The notes: generated by a model not told the origin, from the letters alone. Counted from the stretch's first letter, positions 1 to 10,923 are shown. The stretch: 64,000 nt of DNA from Dyella mobilis (GCF_016904945.1 NZ_JADIKF010000038.1:416241-480240), one strand, 5' to 3'. Numbers and translations: made by a program.

Positions 1-138
1 AAGACCCGCTCCGGCAAGATCATGCGGCGCATTTTGCGCAAGATCGGCGAAAACCAGCCCGAGCAGCTGGGTGACATCTCCACCCTGGCCGATCCGGGTG
101 TCGTAAAAAATCTGGTCGACGAACGCTTGATTCGTTGA
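1..138 (+). CDS. acs: Acetyl-CoA synthetase, C-terminal end (partial)
   Basis: These are the last 45 residues of an AMP-forming acetyl-CoA synthetase, which makes acetyl-CoA from acetate, ATP and CoA in the cytoplasm. The frame enters from the left edge of the window. It opens with [10 protein letters not shown], the conserved C-terminal family motif. Its SGK lysine contacts the adenylate and is the residue acetylated to switch Acs off (family knowledge). The tail NLVDERLIR ends at the stop codon, and a strong hairpin follows 12 bases later. Other acyl-CoA synthetases carry a related motif, so acs is the best reading but not the only one. Confidence 0.85.
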   Translation, partial: KTRSGKIMRRILRKIGENQPEQLGDISTLADPGVVKNLVDERLIR

Positions 139-150
139 TTCGACCTCACC

Positions 151-186
151 GACAGCCGCCGCTTCTTGTCTCAAGCGGCGGCTGTC
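151..186 (+). terminator. Hairpin terminator after acs
   Basis: A perfect 14-bp stem (GACAGCCGCCGCTT with its complement) encloses an 8-base loop. There is no clear T-run, so termination may be weak. It lies inside the upstream part of the next open frame, which argues that the next gene starts at 201 rather than 135. Confidence 0.7.
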
Positions 187-200
187 GGCAGCATGCGTCA

Positions 201-845
201 ATGCGCACCGTCCTCGGGCACGATATAGCCGAAATCACCTCTCGCCTGGACCGCACTTGCGTCCACGTGTGGCTGCTCGACTATCAAAGAACACAACACC
301 GCCGCCCTTTGCTTTCGCTGCTGGGCAGTTATCTCGGGCTGCCATCCGAGCAGGTCGTATTGCGGGAGGGCGAGCATGGCCGTCCCGAACTGGCATCCCC
401 ATGGAACCGGCTTCTGCAATTCAATTGGTCGCACAGCGGGGGCAAGGCCGTTATCGCCGTCGCGCGCGACATCGTTCCCGGCATCGACATCGAACGCATC
501 CGGCCAAGGCCGCGCGCCATCGCATTGGCTGAGCGTTTTTTTCATCCGGATGAATGCAGCGATCTCTCTGCGTTGGACGCTGCCCAGCGCGAATACGCCT
601 TTTTGCGCGTTTGGACCGGCAAGGAAGCCGTGGTCAAAGCCCTTGGTCGAGGCGTCGCCTTTGGCCTTGATCGGCTGCGTTTGAGCGTACCGCCGCGCGA
701 GCCCGGACTGCTCTGGCTGGATGGCGACGATGCATCCCAATGGCAGTTGCAGCAACTCGAGCTCGATACCGGCTACGTGGCCAGTCTGGCCTGGCGCGGG
801 CCGCCTTTGCTGGTAAACATCTGGACACTTGCCGCGGACGCCTGA
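201..845 (+). CDS. 4'-phosphopantetheinyl transferase superfamily protein
   Basis: This enzyme is predicted to transfer 4'-phosphopantetheine from CoA to a serine on acyl or peptidyl carrier proteins (Sfp/AcpT group). From the ATG at 201 it has 214 residues. The family motifs are all visible: NWSHS (75-79), GIDIE (94-98, with the Mg-binding Asp and Glu), FFHPDE (113-118) and [12 protein letters not shown] (138-149). The length fits the two-lobed Sfp type. The frame is open back to 135, but that part overlaps the acs terminator. pdxJ follows closely on the same strand. No NRPS or PKS lies in the window, so the carrier-protein target is unknown. Confidence 0.85.
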   Translation: MRTVLGHDIAEITSRLDRTCVHVWLLDYQRTQHRRPLLSLLGSYLGLPSEQVVLREGEHGRPELASPWNRLLQFNWSHSGGKAVIAVARDIVPGIDIERIRPRPRAIALAERFFHPDECSDLSALDAAQREYAFLRVWTGKEAVVKALGRGVAFGLDRLRLSVPPREPGLLWLDGDDASQWQLQQLELDTGYVASLAWRGPPLLVNIWTLAADA

Positions 846-886
846 ACGGCGCACTGTGGTCGGCCCGAAGCACGTTTTTCAAGTCC

Positions 887-1636
887 ATGACCCTGCTGAG
901 CGTCAATCTCAACAAGATCGCCGTGTTGCGCAATTCACGCGGCGGCCACGAACCCGATATCGCGCGCGCCGCGACCACCTGTATCGAAGCCGGCTGTGGC
1001 GGTATCACCGTGCATCCGCGCCCTGATCAGCGTCACATCCGGCCGGATGACGTAAGAACACTGGCCGCGTTGCTGCGCGGGCGGGTCGAGTACAACATCG
1101 AAGGCAATCCTTTCGCCGCAGCGCGCGGTGATTATCCCGGCCTGATCGCCCTTTGCCGCGAGGTGCGTCCGGCGCAGGTGACCCTGGTTCCCGACAGCGA
1201 TGGCCAGATCACTTCGGATCACGGCTTCGATCTCGCCAGCGAGGCCGAACGCGAACGGTTGCGCCCGCTGATCGGCGAGTTGCGCGAGTTGGGTTGTCGA
1301 GTAAGCCTGTTCGTGGACCCTGCTGCCCAGGGGCTCGAGCACGCTACCGCCATCGGCGCCCAGCGCGTGGAAATTTATACAGGGCCCTACGCGGAAGCCT
1401 TTGAGGACGGCCACGCAGCGGAGCAACTTGCGCTGTGCGTGGAAACCGCACGCCGTGCGCAACAGGTGGGCTTGGCGGTCAATGCGGGACACGATCTCAG
1501 CCAGGCCAATCTGGGTACCTTGCGCGCAGCGATTCCCGGCCTGGCCGAAGTGTCCATTGGGCACGCGCTGATCGGCGAAGCGCTGTATGAAGGTTTGGCC
1601 AACACCGTCAGGAAGTACCTGCAAATCCTTCGCTGA
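887..1636 (+). CDS. pdxJ: Pyridoxine 5'-phosphate synthase PdxJ
   Basis: PdxJ condenses 1-deoxyxylulose 5-phosphate with 3-amino-2-oxopropyl phosphate to give pyridoxine 5'-phosphate, the last ring-forming step of DXP-dependent vitamin B6 synthesis. The protein is 249 residues, normal for the family. It has a TIM-barrel sequence with the expected conserved blocks: [14 protein letters not shown] at the N terminus, [40 protein letters not shown] and [11 protein letters not shown]. The ATG at 887 puts the protein at the canonical N terminus, although the frame is open further upstream. It converges with exbD2; in Xanthomonas pdxJ also sits next to the tonB-exb cluster. Confidence 0.97.
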   Translation: MTLLSVNLNKIAVLRNSRGGHEPDIARAATTCIEAGCGGITVHPRPDQRHIRPDDVRTLAALLRGRVEYNIEGNPFAAARGDYPGLIALCREVRPAQVTLVPDSDGQITSDHGFDLASEAERERLRPLIGELRELGCRVSLFVDPAAQGLEHATAIGAQRVEIYTGPYAEAFEDGHAAEQLALCVETARRAQQVGLAVNAGHDLSQANLGTLRAAIPGLAEVSIGHALIGEALYEGLANTVRKYLQILR

Positions 1637-1668
1637 CAAACAGACATCCAAATAATGGGAGCACAAAC

Positions 1669-1696
1669 AAAAACCCCCGCTTTCGCGGGGGTTTTT
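1669..1696. terminator. Bidirectional terminator between pdxJ and exbD2
   Basis: A 12-bp perfect stem (AAAAACCCCCGC and its complement) with a TTTC tetraloop. It has A5 on one side and T5 on the other, so it can end transcription from both converging genes. Confidence 0.93.
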
Positions 1697-1745
1697 GCGG
1701 GTAACGCTGCACGATCATTGAACTGTTCCGATTCAATGGCCGTTT

Positions 1746-2165
1746 TTACTGCCCGTTGCTGTCGGTAAAGCCGATCTTGTTCAGGCCGTAGCTCTTCGCA
1801 TCAGCCAGAACACGCGCAACCACCTGATAGGGGACTGCGTCAGCCGCGTCGATCTGTACTTCCGGTTGATCTGCTTCGCTCTTGGTCGCAATCACTGCAA
1901 TCTGCGTCTTGAGCTGCTGCTCGTCCACCGGAGTGTCGTTCCAATAGAACGTACCGGACTGGTCGATCTTCAAATGGATCGGCTCAGGTGGATTGTTCGG
2001 CGGAATGACGTTCGGATTCGGCTGGGGCAGATCGATCTTGACCTTGTGGGTCAGAATCGGCGCCGTGATCATGAAGATGATCAGGAGCACCAACATCACG
2101 TCGACCAGCGGCGTCACGTTGATGTCGGCCATCGGCCCCTTGCCAGTTCCACTACTGAATGCCAT
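1746..2165 (-). CDS. exbD2: ExbD2, TonB-complex proton-channel subunit
   Basis: ExbD/TolR-family inner-membrane protein of 139 residues and second of two ExbD paralogues in tandem. ExbD lines the proton path of the ExbB-ExbD motor that energises TonB. One transmembrane helix near residues 18-38 carries the essential membrane Asp (D22, in VDVMLVLL); the C-terminal part is periplasmic. It starts 6 bases after exbD1 and has a good AAGGAG ribosome site. In Xanthomonas campestris the second ExbD is dispensable for iron uptake but matters for plant interaction (established for that organism; inferred here). It shares the INVTPLVDVMLVLLIIFMIT segment with exbD1. Confidence 0.92.
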   Translation of the reverse strand: MAFSSGTGKGPMADINVTPLVDVMLVLLIIFMITAPILTHKVKIDLPQPNPNVIPPNNPPEPIHLKIDQSGTFYWNDTPVDEQQLKTQIAVIATKSEADQPEVQIDAADAVPYQVVARVLADAKSYGLNKIGFTDSNGQ

Positions 2166-2171
2166 GGCTCG

Positions 2172-2594
2172 TCACTCCTTACCAGTGGTAATGAAAGCGA
2201 CGTGGACCATGCCTGCATCCTTGGCTTCGCCGAGAACCTTGCGAACCATCTTGAACTCCGTGTCGTGCGCGGCACGAAGTTGCAGTTCTGGCTGCGGGGA
2301 CTTCTGGGCGTAGGCAGCAAACATGGACTTCAGCTCGACGTCGGTAATCGGATTCTGGCTGTCGTTCAAGAACATGCTGCCATCCGGCTTGACCGCAAGA
2401 TCGATAGTATCCAGCGGCGGCGTCTTTTCTTCCTGGTGAGGATTTGCCTGGGGCAGATCCACCTTAACCCGGTGCGACATCAGTGGTGCTGTGATCATGA
2501 AGATGATCAGCAGCACCAGCATCACGTCGACCAGCGGCGTGACGTTGATTTCCGACATCGGCGAGCCGGATTCGTTTCCGGAACTCATCGCCAT
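2172..2594 (-). CDS. exbD1: ExbD1, TonB-complex proton-channel subunit
   Basis: ExbD/TolR-family inner-membrane protein of 140 residues. Its single transmembrane helix (about residues 19-39) has the proton-conducting Asp at D23, followed by a periplasmic domain. It lies 10 bases after exbB with a GAGGA ribosome site, so it is clearly in one operon with exbB and exbD2. It works with ExbB to couple the proton gradient to TonB-dependent outer-membrane import. It differs from exbD2 mainly in the periplasmic part. Assignment to TonB rather than Tol is based on the tonB gene next door. Confidence 0.94.
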   Translation of the reverse strand: MAMSSGNESGSPMSEINVTPLVDVMLVLLIIFMITAPLMSHRVKVDLPQANPHQEEKTPPLDTIDLAVKPDGSMFLNDSQNPITDVELKSMFAAYAQKSPQPELQLRAAHDTEFKMVRKVLGEAKDAGMVHVAFITTGKE

Positions 2595-2604
2595 GGGTCA
2601 ATCC

Positions 2605-3381
2605 TCACTTCTGAGTCTGAGCAACGCCTTCGACGCGTGCGCCGGTGGCGAAGAAGTCGTGCAGGTCGTGCGCGAATTCGTCGAAGCGAGCGTAGGTCAG
2701 ACGGTTCGAGCGGGTGAAGAAGTTGAAGGCGAGCACCGCCGGGATAGCGGTGAACAGACCGAAGGCGGTCATGATCAGCGCTTCACCCACGGGGCCGGCC
2801 ACAGCTTCCATCGAGGCATTGCCGGTAGCGGCGATGCGGATCAGGGCGCCGTAAATACCCCACACCGTACCGAGCAGACCGACGAACGGTGCCGACGAAC
2901 CGACCGTTGCGAGCAGGGTCATGCCGCCTTCCAGACGCAGGCTCTCGCGAGCGATGGCCTGGCGCAGTGCGCGGTCGACGAATTCCGAACGGCTGAGCGA
3001 TTCGGCCAGACGACCACCGCCAGCGGAAGCCTGCTGGTGGTGAGCCACGGCGGAAGCGGCGTCGAGAGCGATCTTCGAGAAGGGTTCGCCCTTGGGCTGA
3101 GCTTCCAGTTCGCGGATCGCGTCCTGGGTGGAGTTGTTGGACCAGAAGCCGTTGATCACGCCGTCGGCGCGACCGCGCACCATCGAATTGCGGATGGCGT
3201 TGGCGATGATGAAATACCAGGAGGAGAACGACATCACGACGAGCACTACAAAGACTGTCCAACCCAGGAAGTCAAAGTGGTGAATGAGGTCGCCGAAGCC
3301 CATCTGTTGCATGGCTTGGGCGTTGGCGTTGCCACCCAGAGCCGGAGCGGCGGCATCGGAAGCAGGAGTCTGTTGGAACAT
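2605..3381 (-). CDS. exbB: ExbB, TonB-complex motor subunit
   Basis: MotA/TolQ/ExbB proton-channel family protein of 258 residues. Three hydrophobic segments stand out near residues 40-62, 152-180 and 198-222, with the cytoplasmic loop between the first and second, as in ExbB. The stretch ATVGSSAPFVGLLGTVWG (about 158-175) is the conserved family signature around the second helix. ExbB is the scaffold of the ExbBD complex that drives TonB. The gene sits between tonB and the two exbD copies on the same strand. Confidence 0.95.
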   Translation of the reverse strand: MFQQTPASDAAAPALGGNANAQAMQQMGFGDLIHHFDFLGWTVFVVLVVMSFSSWYFIIANAIRNSMVRGRADGVINGFWSNNSTQDAIRELEAQPKGEPFSKIALDAASAVAHHQQASAGGGRLAESLSRSEFVDRALRQAIARESLRLEGGMTLLATVGSSAPFVGLLGTVWGIYGALIRIAATGNASMEAVAGPVGEALIMTAFGLFTAIPAVLAFNFFTRSNRLTYARFDEFAHDLHDFFATGARVEGVAQTQK

Positions 3382-3428
3382 AAACGCTACCCTTGGAAGT
3401 CAGGCGTGAACTGTAACTGTAATTGGTA

Positions 3429-4088
3429 TTACAGCTGATTGAGATTGAAGTTGACCGGTACGCGAACGTAGCCCTCAACCTTCTTACCGTTTTTCATTTC
3501 CGGATTGAAGCGCCATTTCTGAGCCGCTTCAATGGCCGCACGATCAAGTTCGCGGAAGCCACTGGACTGGTCGACCTTGATGTCCTTTGGTGTGCCATCC
3601 ACAGCCACCAGAATCAACAACGTAACCGTGCCTTCGTGCCGTTGGCGGATAGCCTGCGGCGGATACTTCGGCTGCATACGACTGTTGTAGCTGATGTCCT
3701 GTGCGGCCTGGATATCCTGCGGCGGCGCCGGTGGTGCCGGTGGTGCTGGCGGCGGCGACGGTTGCGGGTTGGTCGACGCTTCCTGCACGGCCGGCGGCGG
3801 AGCCGGCGGCGGCGGAGTCGGCGGCGGAACCACCTGCTTGATGATCTTCGGCGGTGGCTGCTTCGGCGGCTCCGGCGGCGGCGGCGGCGGGGGCGGCGGC
3901 GGCGGCGGAGGTTCGATGAAGTTCACCTGCACAATCTTTTCTTTCTGAACTTCTGCCGTTTTCGGCGGCGCCGCAGGCGCAATCAGTATGAGGAAAGCAA
4001 AGGCATGCAGCGCAATGGCTACCGCCAGCGCCAACGTGCGCCCCCAACTGAACGGCTTAGTGCCGGTATCTTGGTTACTTGAGGCCAT
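3429..4088 (-). CDS. tonB: TonB energy transducer with long polyproline tract
   Basis: TonB spans the periplasm and passes energy from ExbBD to outer-membrane receptors. The 219-residue protein has an N-terminal membrane anchor (about 17-36, with H28 inside the helix). A proline-rich spacer follows from about 60 to 125 and includes 13 consecutive prolines (60-72) flanked by glutamates. The C-terminal domain has the family signature SSGF..LDRAAIEAAQKWRF and YPPQAIRQRHEGTV. The 13-proline run predicts dependence on EF-P for translation. The gene opens the exbB-exbD1-exbD2 operon; a TATACA box near 4225-4230 could be its -10. Confidence 0.95.
   Translation of the reverse strand: MASSNQDTGTKPFSWGRTLALAVAIALHAFAFLILIAPAAPPKTAEVQKEKIVQVNFIEPPPPPPPPPPPPPEPPKQPPPKIIKQVVPPPTPPPPAPPPAVQEASTNPQPSPPPAPPAPPAPPQDIQAAQDISYNSRMQPKYPPQAIRQRHEGTVTLLILVAVDGTPKDIKVDQSSGFRELDRAAIEAAQKWRFNPEMKNGKKVEGYVRVPVNFNLNQL
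3874..3912. repeat. GGC/CCG trinucleotide run inside tonB
   Basis: Nearly uninterrupted GGC triplets on the plus strand encode the 13-proline run of TonB. One GGG codon breaks the run. The tract is in frame, so gain or loss of units would change spacer length without a frameshift. Confidence 0.85.
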
Positions 4089-4307
4089 CTGTCGCTTTCA
4101 ATCAGGAGCTAGTGAAATCGGAGTCGAGGTCGCAGCATCCGGTGGCAAAGCTGTTCCCAAGAAGGGTGACGTTTGCCACTGGACAATGCGGGAAAAGTCC
4201 AACGGTACAACAGCACGTCTAGTTTGTATAGCTTTCGTGTAGGCCTTGGATGACAACCGAATGGACGTCCATCTGACCCGCTGAAACAAACGAGGCGTGC
4301 TTACAAA

Positions 4308-5612
4308 TCAACTGCCAATATTGGCGTCCTTGAGCCACTTCTTGGCTTGCGCAGCGGTTTCGGGGTCCTTTTCCGCTTGCATGACTGCATCGGCAGCAGC
4401 GGGCTTGTCCTTGAGCCCAATATTTGCCTGAGCCAGAGCCATGTAGGCCTTGCCCTTGTGCTTCACGCCCTTGTTGATGGCCTGTTGCAGCAAAGACTTC
4501 GCCTCGCTGTACTGGTTGGCCATCACGTAGGCCACGCCAGCCTTGTAGGCAGGCTCGCCGTCGCTGGCCGAGGGGATCGCCTTCTGATAGGCCGCAGCGG
4601 CATCGCTGTAGTTTTGGCCAATCATGTTGGCGTCGCCCATCAGCGAGTAATTCTCGGCGCTGGATTTCACGATGCCTTTGGTCATGCCGTCCTGCATAAC
4701 CTGGACCGCCTTGGTCGTATCCGCGCTCGGATCCTGGTTGCTGTCTGCCTGCGCGTTATTCATGTACAGCTTGGCCATGGTGACGTAGTCGCTTTCCGTA
4801 AACGGAATCTTGCCGTCAGCACGTGCCTGCTCCATCAGCTTCAGCGCGTCGTCGAACTTTTGCATCTGGATGTCCAGACTCAACGCGTTGTGGAAGCTGG
4901 TGGAATCGGTCGGCGAGGAGCTGGCCGCTTTCGACGCGAGTGCAGCGGCTTTGTCTTTCTGTCCGGAATCGTTGTAATCGAGGATCAACAGCTGATTCCA
5001 GCGCGGGTCCGCTTTGGCGCCAGCCATCGACTGCGCTTTCTGCAGCGCGGTGATCGAGTCCGGATACTTCTGCATGCGGTAGTAGGCTTCGCCTTCCAGC
5101 GCATAGGATTCGGGCGTTTCACTCTTGCCTTCTGCACGCCACTTTTCGACAGTGTCGATGGCGGGCTGGTATTGCTGGTTCAACAGGTAGAACGTTGCCA
5201 GTTCGTATTCGACCTGAAAGTACGCATCGTTCGGCAAGCTGTTGTTCGCGAGCGCCTTGGTCAACTTGTCGATACCGGCCGGCAGGTTTTTGTTCATCGC
5301 ATCGATGCGAGCCAATGCCTGCAGCGCCATCGACTGCGCGTATTTGCTTTTGCTGCTATCGACGATCGGCTGAAGAATCTGCGCGGCCTTGGTGTTGTCG
5401 TTGGCCTGAGCGGCATCGATACCTTCGTTGAGCGCCTTTTGCTCCTTCGCGTCGGTGAGATCGATCTTCGGCTCTTTACGCGTGGCGTTGGGATAAAGCG
5501 GAGCCGCTTTCTGATCGCTCGACGACGAATTGTCGCTCGCTAGCGCCGGAGTGCTCGCCAACATAAGCGCAAGCGCAGCGCCGGCCAGCATCTTCAGGGA
5601 AGCGTGTTTCAT
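4308..5612 (-). CDS. Periplasmic TPR-repeat protein upstream of tonB
   Basis: A 434-residue exported protein of unknown function. It begins with a signal peptide (MKHASLKMLAGAALALMLAS, cleavage likely after TPALA). The rest is helical tetratricopeptide-like repeats, with recognisable units such as PESYALEGEAYYRMQKYPDS and GEPAYKAGVAYVMANQYSEA. The ATG at 5612 has a GAGGAA ribosome site; a TTG 12 bases upstream is less likely. It lies 219 bases before tonB on the same strand. TPR proteins are often found near TonB systems in xanthomonads, so a scaffold role in TonB-dependent uptake is possible but is inference. Confidence 0.8.
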   Translation of the reverse strand: MKHASLKMLAGAALALMLASTPALASDNSSSSDQKAAPLYPNATRKEPKIDLTDAKEQKALNEGIDAAQANDNTKAAQILQPIVDSSKSKYAQSMALQALARIDAMNKNLPAGIDKLTKALANNSLPNDAYFQVEYELATFYLLNQQYQPAIDTVEKWRAEGKSETPESYALEGEAYYRMQKYPDSITALQKAQSMAGAKADPRWNQLLILDYNDSGQKDKAAALASKAASSSPTDSTSFHNALSLDIQMQKFDDALKLMEQARADGKIPFTESDYVTMAKLYMNNAQADSNQDPSADTTKAVQVMQDGMTKGIVKSSAENYSLMGDANMIGQNYSDAAAAYQKAIPSASDGEPAYKAGVAYVMANQYSEAKSLLQQAINKGVKHKGKAYMALAQANIGLKDKPAAADAVMQAEKDPETAAQAKKWLKDANIGS

Positions 5613-5885
5613 GGCGTTCCTCAAATTGAAAGGAGTCGGACTTCACGCACATGCTGTGCGGGGGATCACTGAGATTAACCCGAGCAGACTATCGATAACA
5701 AGTCGCACTGCGACATGAAAGCCTTTTACAAATCAATAACTTATAATATTCACGCCATACGCGCCCGCATTTTCTGTCACTGGACGGGCTGGTATTTCTT
5801 CAAAGCGCCGTTTATCCCCCTGGATTTGGCGAGCCAGGCACTTTATGCGCGTATTAATGCATTAATGTGTCAAATAGCGCAAAGG
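5613..5885. other. Intergenic region between gyrB terminator and TPR gene
   Basis: No gene is supported here. The stretch is AT-rich around 5730-5760 (TATAATATTC), which may hold the promoter of the TPR gene. At 5853-5866 it contains the perfect 14-bp palindrome ATTAATGCATTAAT, a possible regulator site. A small hairpin (GCACATGCTGTGC) lies in the presumed leader of the TPR gene. Confidence 0.5.
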
Positions 5886-5912
5886 TGCGGCCCGGAGATT
5901 TTCCGGGCCGCA
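5886..5912. terminator. Terminator hairpin at the end of gyrB
   Basis: An 11-bp perfect stem (TGCGGCCCGGA and complement) with a 5-base loop lies just beyond the gyrB stop codon at 5920-5922. The T-run is on the plus-strand side (5913-5918). On the minus strand the hairpin is followed only by a short T-rich stretch, so termination of gyrB itself may be partial. Confidence 0.8.
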
Positions 5913-5919
5913 TTTTTTC

Positions 5920-8409
<2,490 letters not shown>

Positions 8410-9489
8410 TTATAGCAGGGGCGTCAACCGGCCTTGTTCCACGTGGAACACTCGAGCAGGCACACGTTCCAGCGCCCCTGGAGTGTCCGTTCCGGTCACC
8501 AGGACCTGGGCGGGGGTGCCCTTCAAGCTCTCCACTACCGATGCCTGATGCGCCTGGTCGAGCTCCGAGGCGAGGTCGTCCAGGCACACGATGGGCCATT
8601 CGCCGCGTATCTGCGCGTCCAGGCGCGCTTGCGCGAGAAGGCAGGCGAGCGCGACCAGCTTTTCCTGCCCTCGGGATAGGTGCTCGCGCTCGGGAGCCTG
8701 CGCAAACGAGAGCGACCAATGAGCGCGATGAGCGCCGGAGGTCGTGTGCCCTCTAGCTTGGTCGCGGGTGCGCTGAATCGCCAAAAGGGCCAGCAGCTCC
8801 TCCCCTTCTGTCCAGCCCGGACGATAGCGAAGCTCCAGATTGCCCAACTCAGGGAGGAACAGCGCCGCCTGGTCGCGCAAATGAGGAAGCAAGAGCTCCA
8901 GATATCTCCTGCGCCACTCATCGATCAATGCCCCTGCCCGAGCCATTTCTTGTTCCCAGGGCTCAAACAGAGCTTCCTCAGTAGTTGCGCTCTTGCGCAG
9001 CAGACTGTTCCGTTGCTTGAGCGCCCGCTGGTAGCGACGCCAGGTCGCCAGAAATTCGTGTTCCACGTGGAACACGCCCCAATCAAGAAACCGACGACGC
9101 TCCTCCGCCCCTCCCGCGATCAGGGCATGCGACCCTGGTTCGAAGCAAACCACCGCGCATTCCCGAACCAGCTGACCAATGGCAACGGATTCGGAGTCCA
9201 TTCTGGCCTCCCATCGAGCGCCTTCCCTACCCAGGCCAAGTCGCACCAGACGCTGGTCATCGTGCCGGATGCCCGCGAACAGGCTAAGTCCCGCTGCTCC
9301 CCTCTGCGTCAAAGCGTCCCGCGCGCCGCTGCGAAACGAGCGGCCATGCGACAAAAGAAAGGCTGCCTCCAACACGGAGGTCTTTCCGGCACCGTTCGCA
9401 CCCGCAAAGAAATTGAACCCCGGAGACAGGTCCAACGAGGCTTCGGAAATACAACGCAAACCACGCAGCTGAAGCTTCTCGAAGCGCAT
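8410..9489 (-). CDS. recF: DNA replication and repair protein RecF
   Basis: RecF is an SMC-like ATPase that helps load RecA at gapped DNA through RecOR. The 359-residue protein has Walker A AGANGAGKTS (about 29-38), the ABC signature LSRGQEK and the Walker B CLDDLASELD near the C terminus. The start ATG at 9489 gives the canonical MRFEKLQLRG; an in-frame TTG directly precedes it. It follows dnaN across a short gap that contains a hairpin, so expression may be partly separated from dnaN. Confidence 0.96.
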   Translation of the reverse strand: MRFEKLQLRGLRCISEASLDLSPGFNFFAGANGAGKTSVLEAAFLLSHGRSFRSGARDALTQRGAAGLSLFAGIRHDDQRLVRLGLGREGARWEARMDSESVAIGQLVRECAVVCFEPGSHALIAGGAEERRRFLDWGVFHVEHEFLATWRRYQRALKQRNSLLRKSATTEEALFEPWEQEMARAGALIDEWRRRYLELLLPHLRDQAALFLPELGNLELRYRPGWTEGEELLALLAIQRTRDQARGHTTSGAHRAHWSLSFAQAPEREHLSRGQEKLVALACLLAQARLDAQIRGEWPIVCLDDLASELDQAHQASVVESLKGTPAQVLVTGTDTPGALERVPARVFHVEQGRLTPLL

Positions 9490-9510
9490 CAAACAGGTGC
9501 CCTAAAACGG

Positions 9511-9540
9511 CGACGCCGGAGCTCAGGGGCTCCGGCGTCG
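9511..9540 (-). terminator. Attenuator-like hairpin between dnaN and recF
   Basis: An 11-bp perfect stem (CGACGCCGGAG and complement) with an 8-base loop. Read in the direction of dnaN to recF, it is followed by CCGTTTTAGG, a short T-run, just before the recF start. This looks like a partial terminator that would lower recF and gyrB expression relative to dnaN. Confidence 0.65.
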
Positions 9541-9577
9541 AGACAATCCAAACATCCAATGATCGCCATGCGATCCG

Positions 9578-10678
9578 TCAAAGCCTCAGCGGCATGATGA
9601 CGTGTCGCGACTGCTCGGTGTCGTCTTCCTGCACCAGGCAGCTCGATTGGGCATCGCGCAGGCTAAGCCGGGCCTTGTCTCCACGCAATGCGGCCAACGC
9701 ATCGAGTAGATAGCCCACGTTGAAGCCGACGGTCAGATCGGAAACCACCGTATCGGCTTCGACTTCCTCGACGGCTTCTTCCTGCTCGGGATTGTGCGCC
9801 ACGATGCGTAGCTTCCCAGGCGAAAACTCGAGTTTCACACCGCGGTACTTCTCGTTGGAAAGAATAGCGGCGCGCTGCAAGGCGCCACGCAGAACTTCCC
9901 GATCGAGCGTGGCGCGTTTGTCGGCGCCAAGCGGGATGACCGCCTCATAGTCGGGGAACCGACCGTCGATCAGCTTCGAGGTGAATACCACCTGGCCCCT
10001 GCGTACACGCAGATGATTGCGCCCGAACTCAAGCTCCACCAAGCCCTCGCCGGATTCGAGCAAACCGACCAATTCGTTCACGCCTTTGCGCGGAATAATG
10101 ATTTGGCGGCGCGTGGAAACCTTACTTTCCAGCTCCGTTTCCTTCAACGCCAAACGGTGCCCGTCGGTAGCTACGCAACGAAGCGCATGCTCCTGCAGAT
10201 CGAGCAACATGCCGTTGAGGTAATACCGGACGTCCTGGTTGGCCATCGCAAAAGACGTACGCTCCATCAGATCGCGCAGCACTTCCTCCGGAAGGCTGAC
10301 TCGCTCAACCAATTCGATTTCATCGATGGTCGGAAACTCTGTCGCAGGTAGCGTAGCCAGGGTGAAGCGGCTGCGTCCCGCGTTCAAGGCAACCCTGTCG
10401 CCGTTCTGCTTCAACTCGATCTGCGCGCCATCGGGCAATGCGCGGACGATATCGAACAGCTTGCGCGCCGGGATGGTGGTCTCACCCTCGACCAACTTTT
10501 CAGCTTCCGTTGCAGCGACCATCTCCACTTCGAGATCGGTGCCAGTAAAGGACAGCTTCCCGTCGCTGACTTTCACCAACAGGTTGGCCAGCACAGGAAG
10601 CGTCTGACGGCGCTCGACCACTCCGACGACCTGCTGTAGGGGCTTAAGCAGAGCTTCTCGTTGGATGCTGAATTGCAT
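9578..10678 (-). CDS. dnaN: DNA polymerase III beta clamp
   Basis: DnaN is the ring-shaped sliding clamp that tethers DNA polymerase III to DNA. It has 366 residues, exactly the usual length, made of three similar clamp domains. The start MQFSIQREALLKPLQQVVGVVERRQTLPVLANLL and the end HVIMPLRL are both characteristic. It follows dnaA across a 245-base gap that carries DnaA boxes. Confidence 0.98.
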   Translation of the reverse strand: MQFSIQREALLKPLQQVVGVVERRQTLPVLANLLVKVSDGKLSFTGTDLEVEMVAATEAEKLVEGETTIPARKLFDIVRALPDGAQIELKQNGDRVALNAGRSRFTLATLPATEFPTIDEIELVERVSLPEEVLRDLMERTSFAMANQDVRYYLNGMLLDLQEHALRCVATDGHRLALKETELESKVSTRRQIIIPRKGVNELVGLLESGEGLVELEFGRNHLRVRRGQVVFTSKLIDGRFPDYEAVIPLGADKRATLDREVLRGALQRAAILSNEKYRGVKLEFSPGKLRIVAHNPEQEEAVEEVEADTVVSDLTVGFNVGYLLDALAALRGDKARLSLRDAQSSCLVQEDDTEQSRHVIMPLRL

Positions 10679-10923
10679 GTTTTTGCTTTCCCTATCCTGC
10701 AGTTCTGTTTTTTAAAAGAAGAGTAGTGGTTGCAGCAGGTGCCGTGGATAACTTGATAAGCTTTAAATATTCTTTAAAAACAAAAACTTAGAAAAAAATC
10801 GCCTGTGCCTCGAATGTCCCGACTGCTGTGCATCGTCAGTGGATAACTTTAGTGCTTCAGGGCGTCTTCATATTATCCACAGGATACCCTGCCGGTTTTC
10901 AAGAACTTGTTCAACTGCGCCGC
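10679..10923. other. Candidate replication origin (oriC) between dnaN and dnaA
   Basis: This 245-base gene-free stretch contains three DnaA-box-like 9-mers. A perfect TTATCCACA lies at 10873-10881 on the plus strand. TTATCCACG (complement of 10743-10751) and TTATCCACT (complement of 10838-10846) lie on the minus strand. Between the first two is a very AT-rich run (about 10759-10800, TTTAAATATTCTTTAAAAAC and onward) suited to strand opening. Gene orientation flips around dnaA-rpmH, as expected at an origin. The gap upstream of dnaA is the alternative. Confidence 0.75.
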
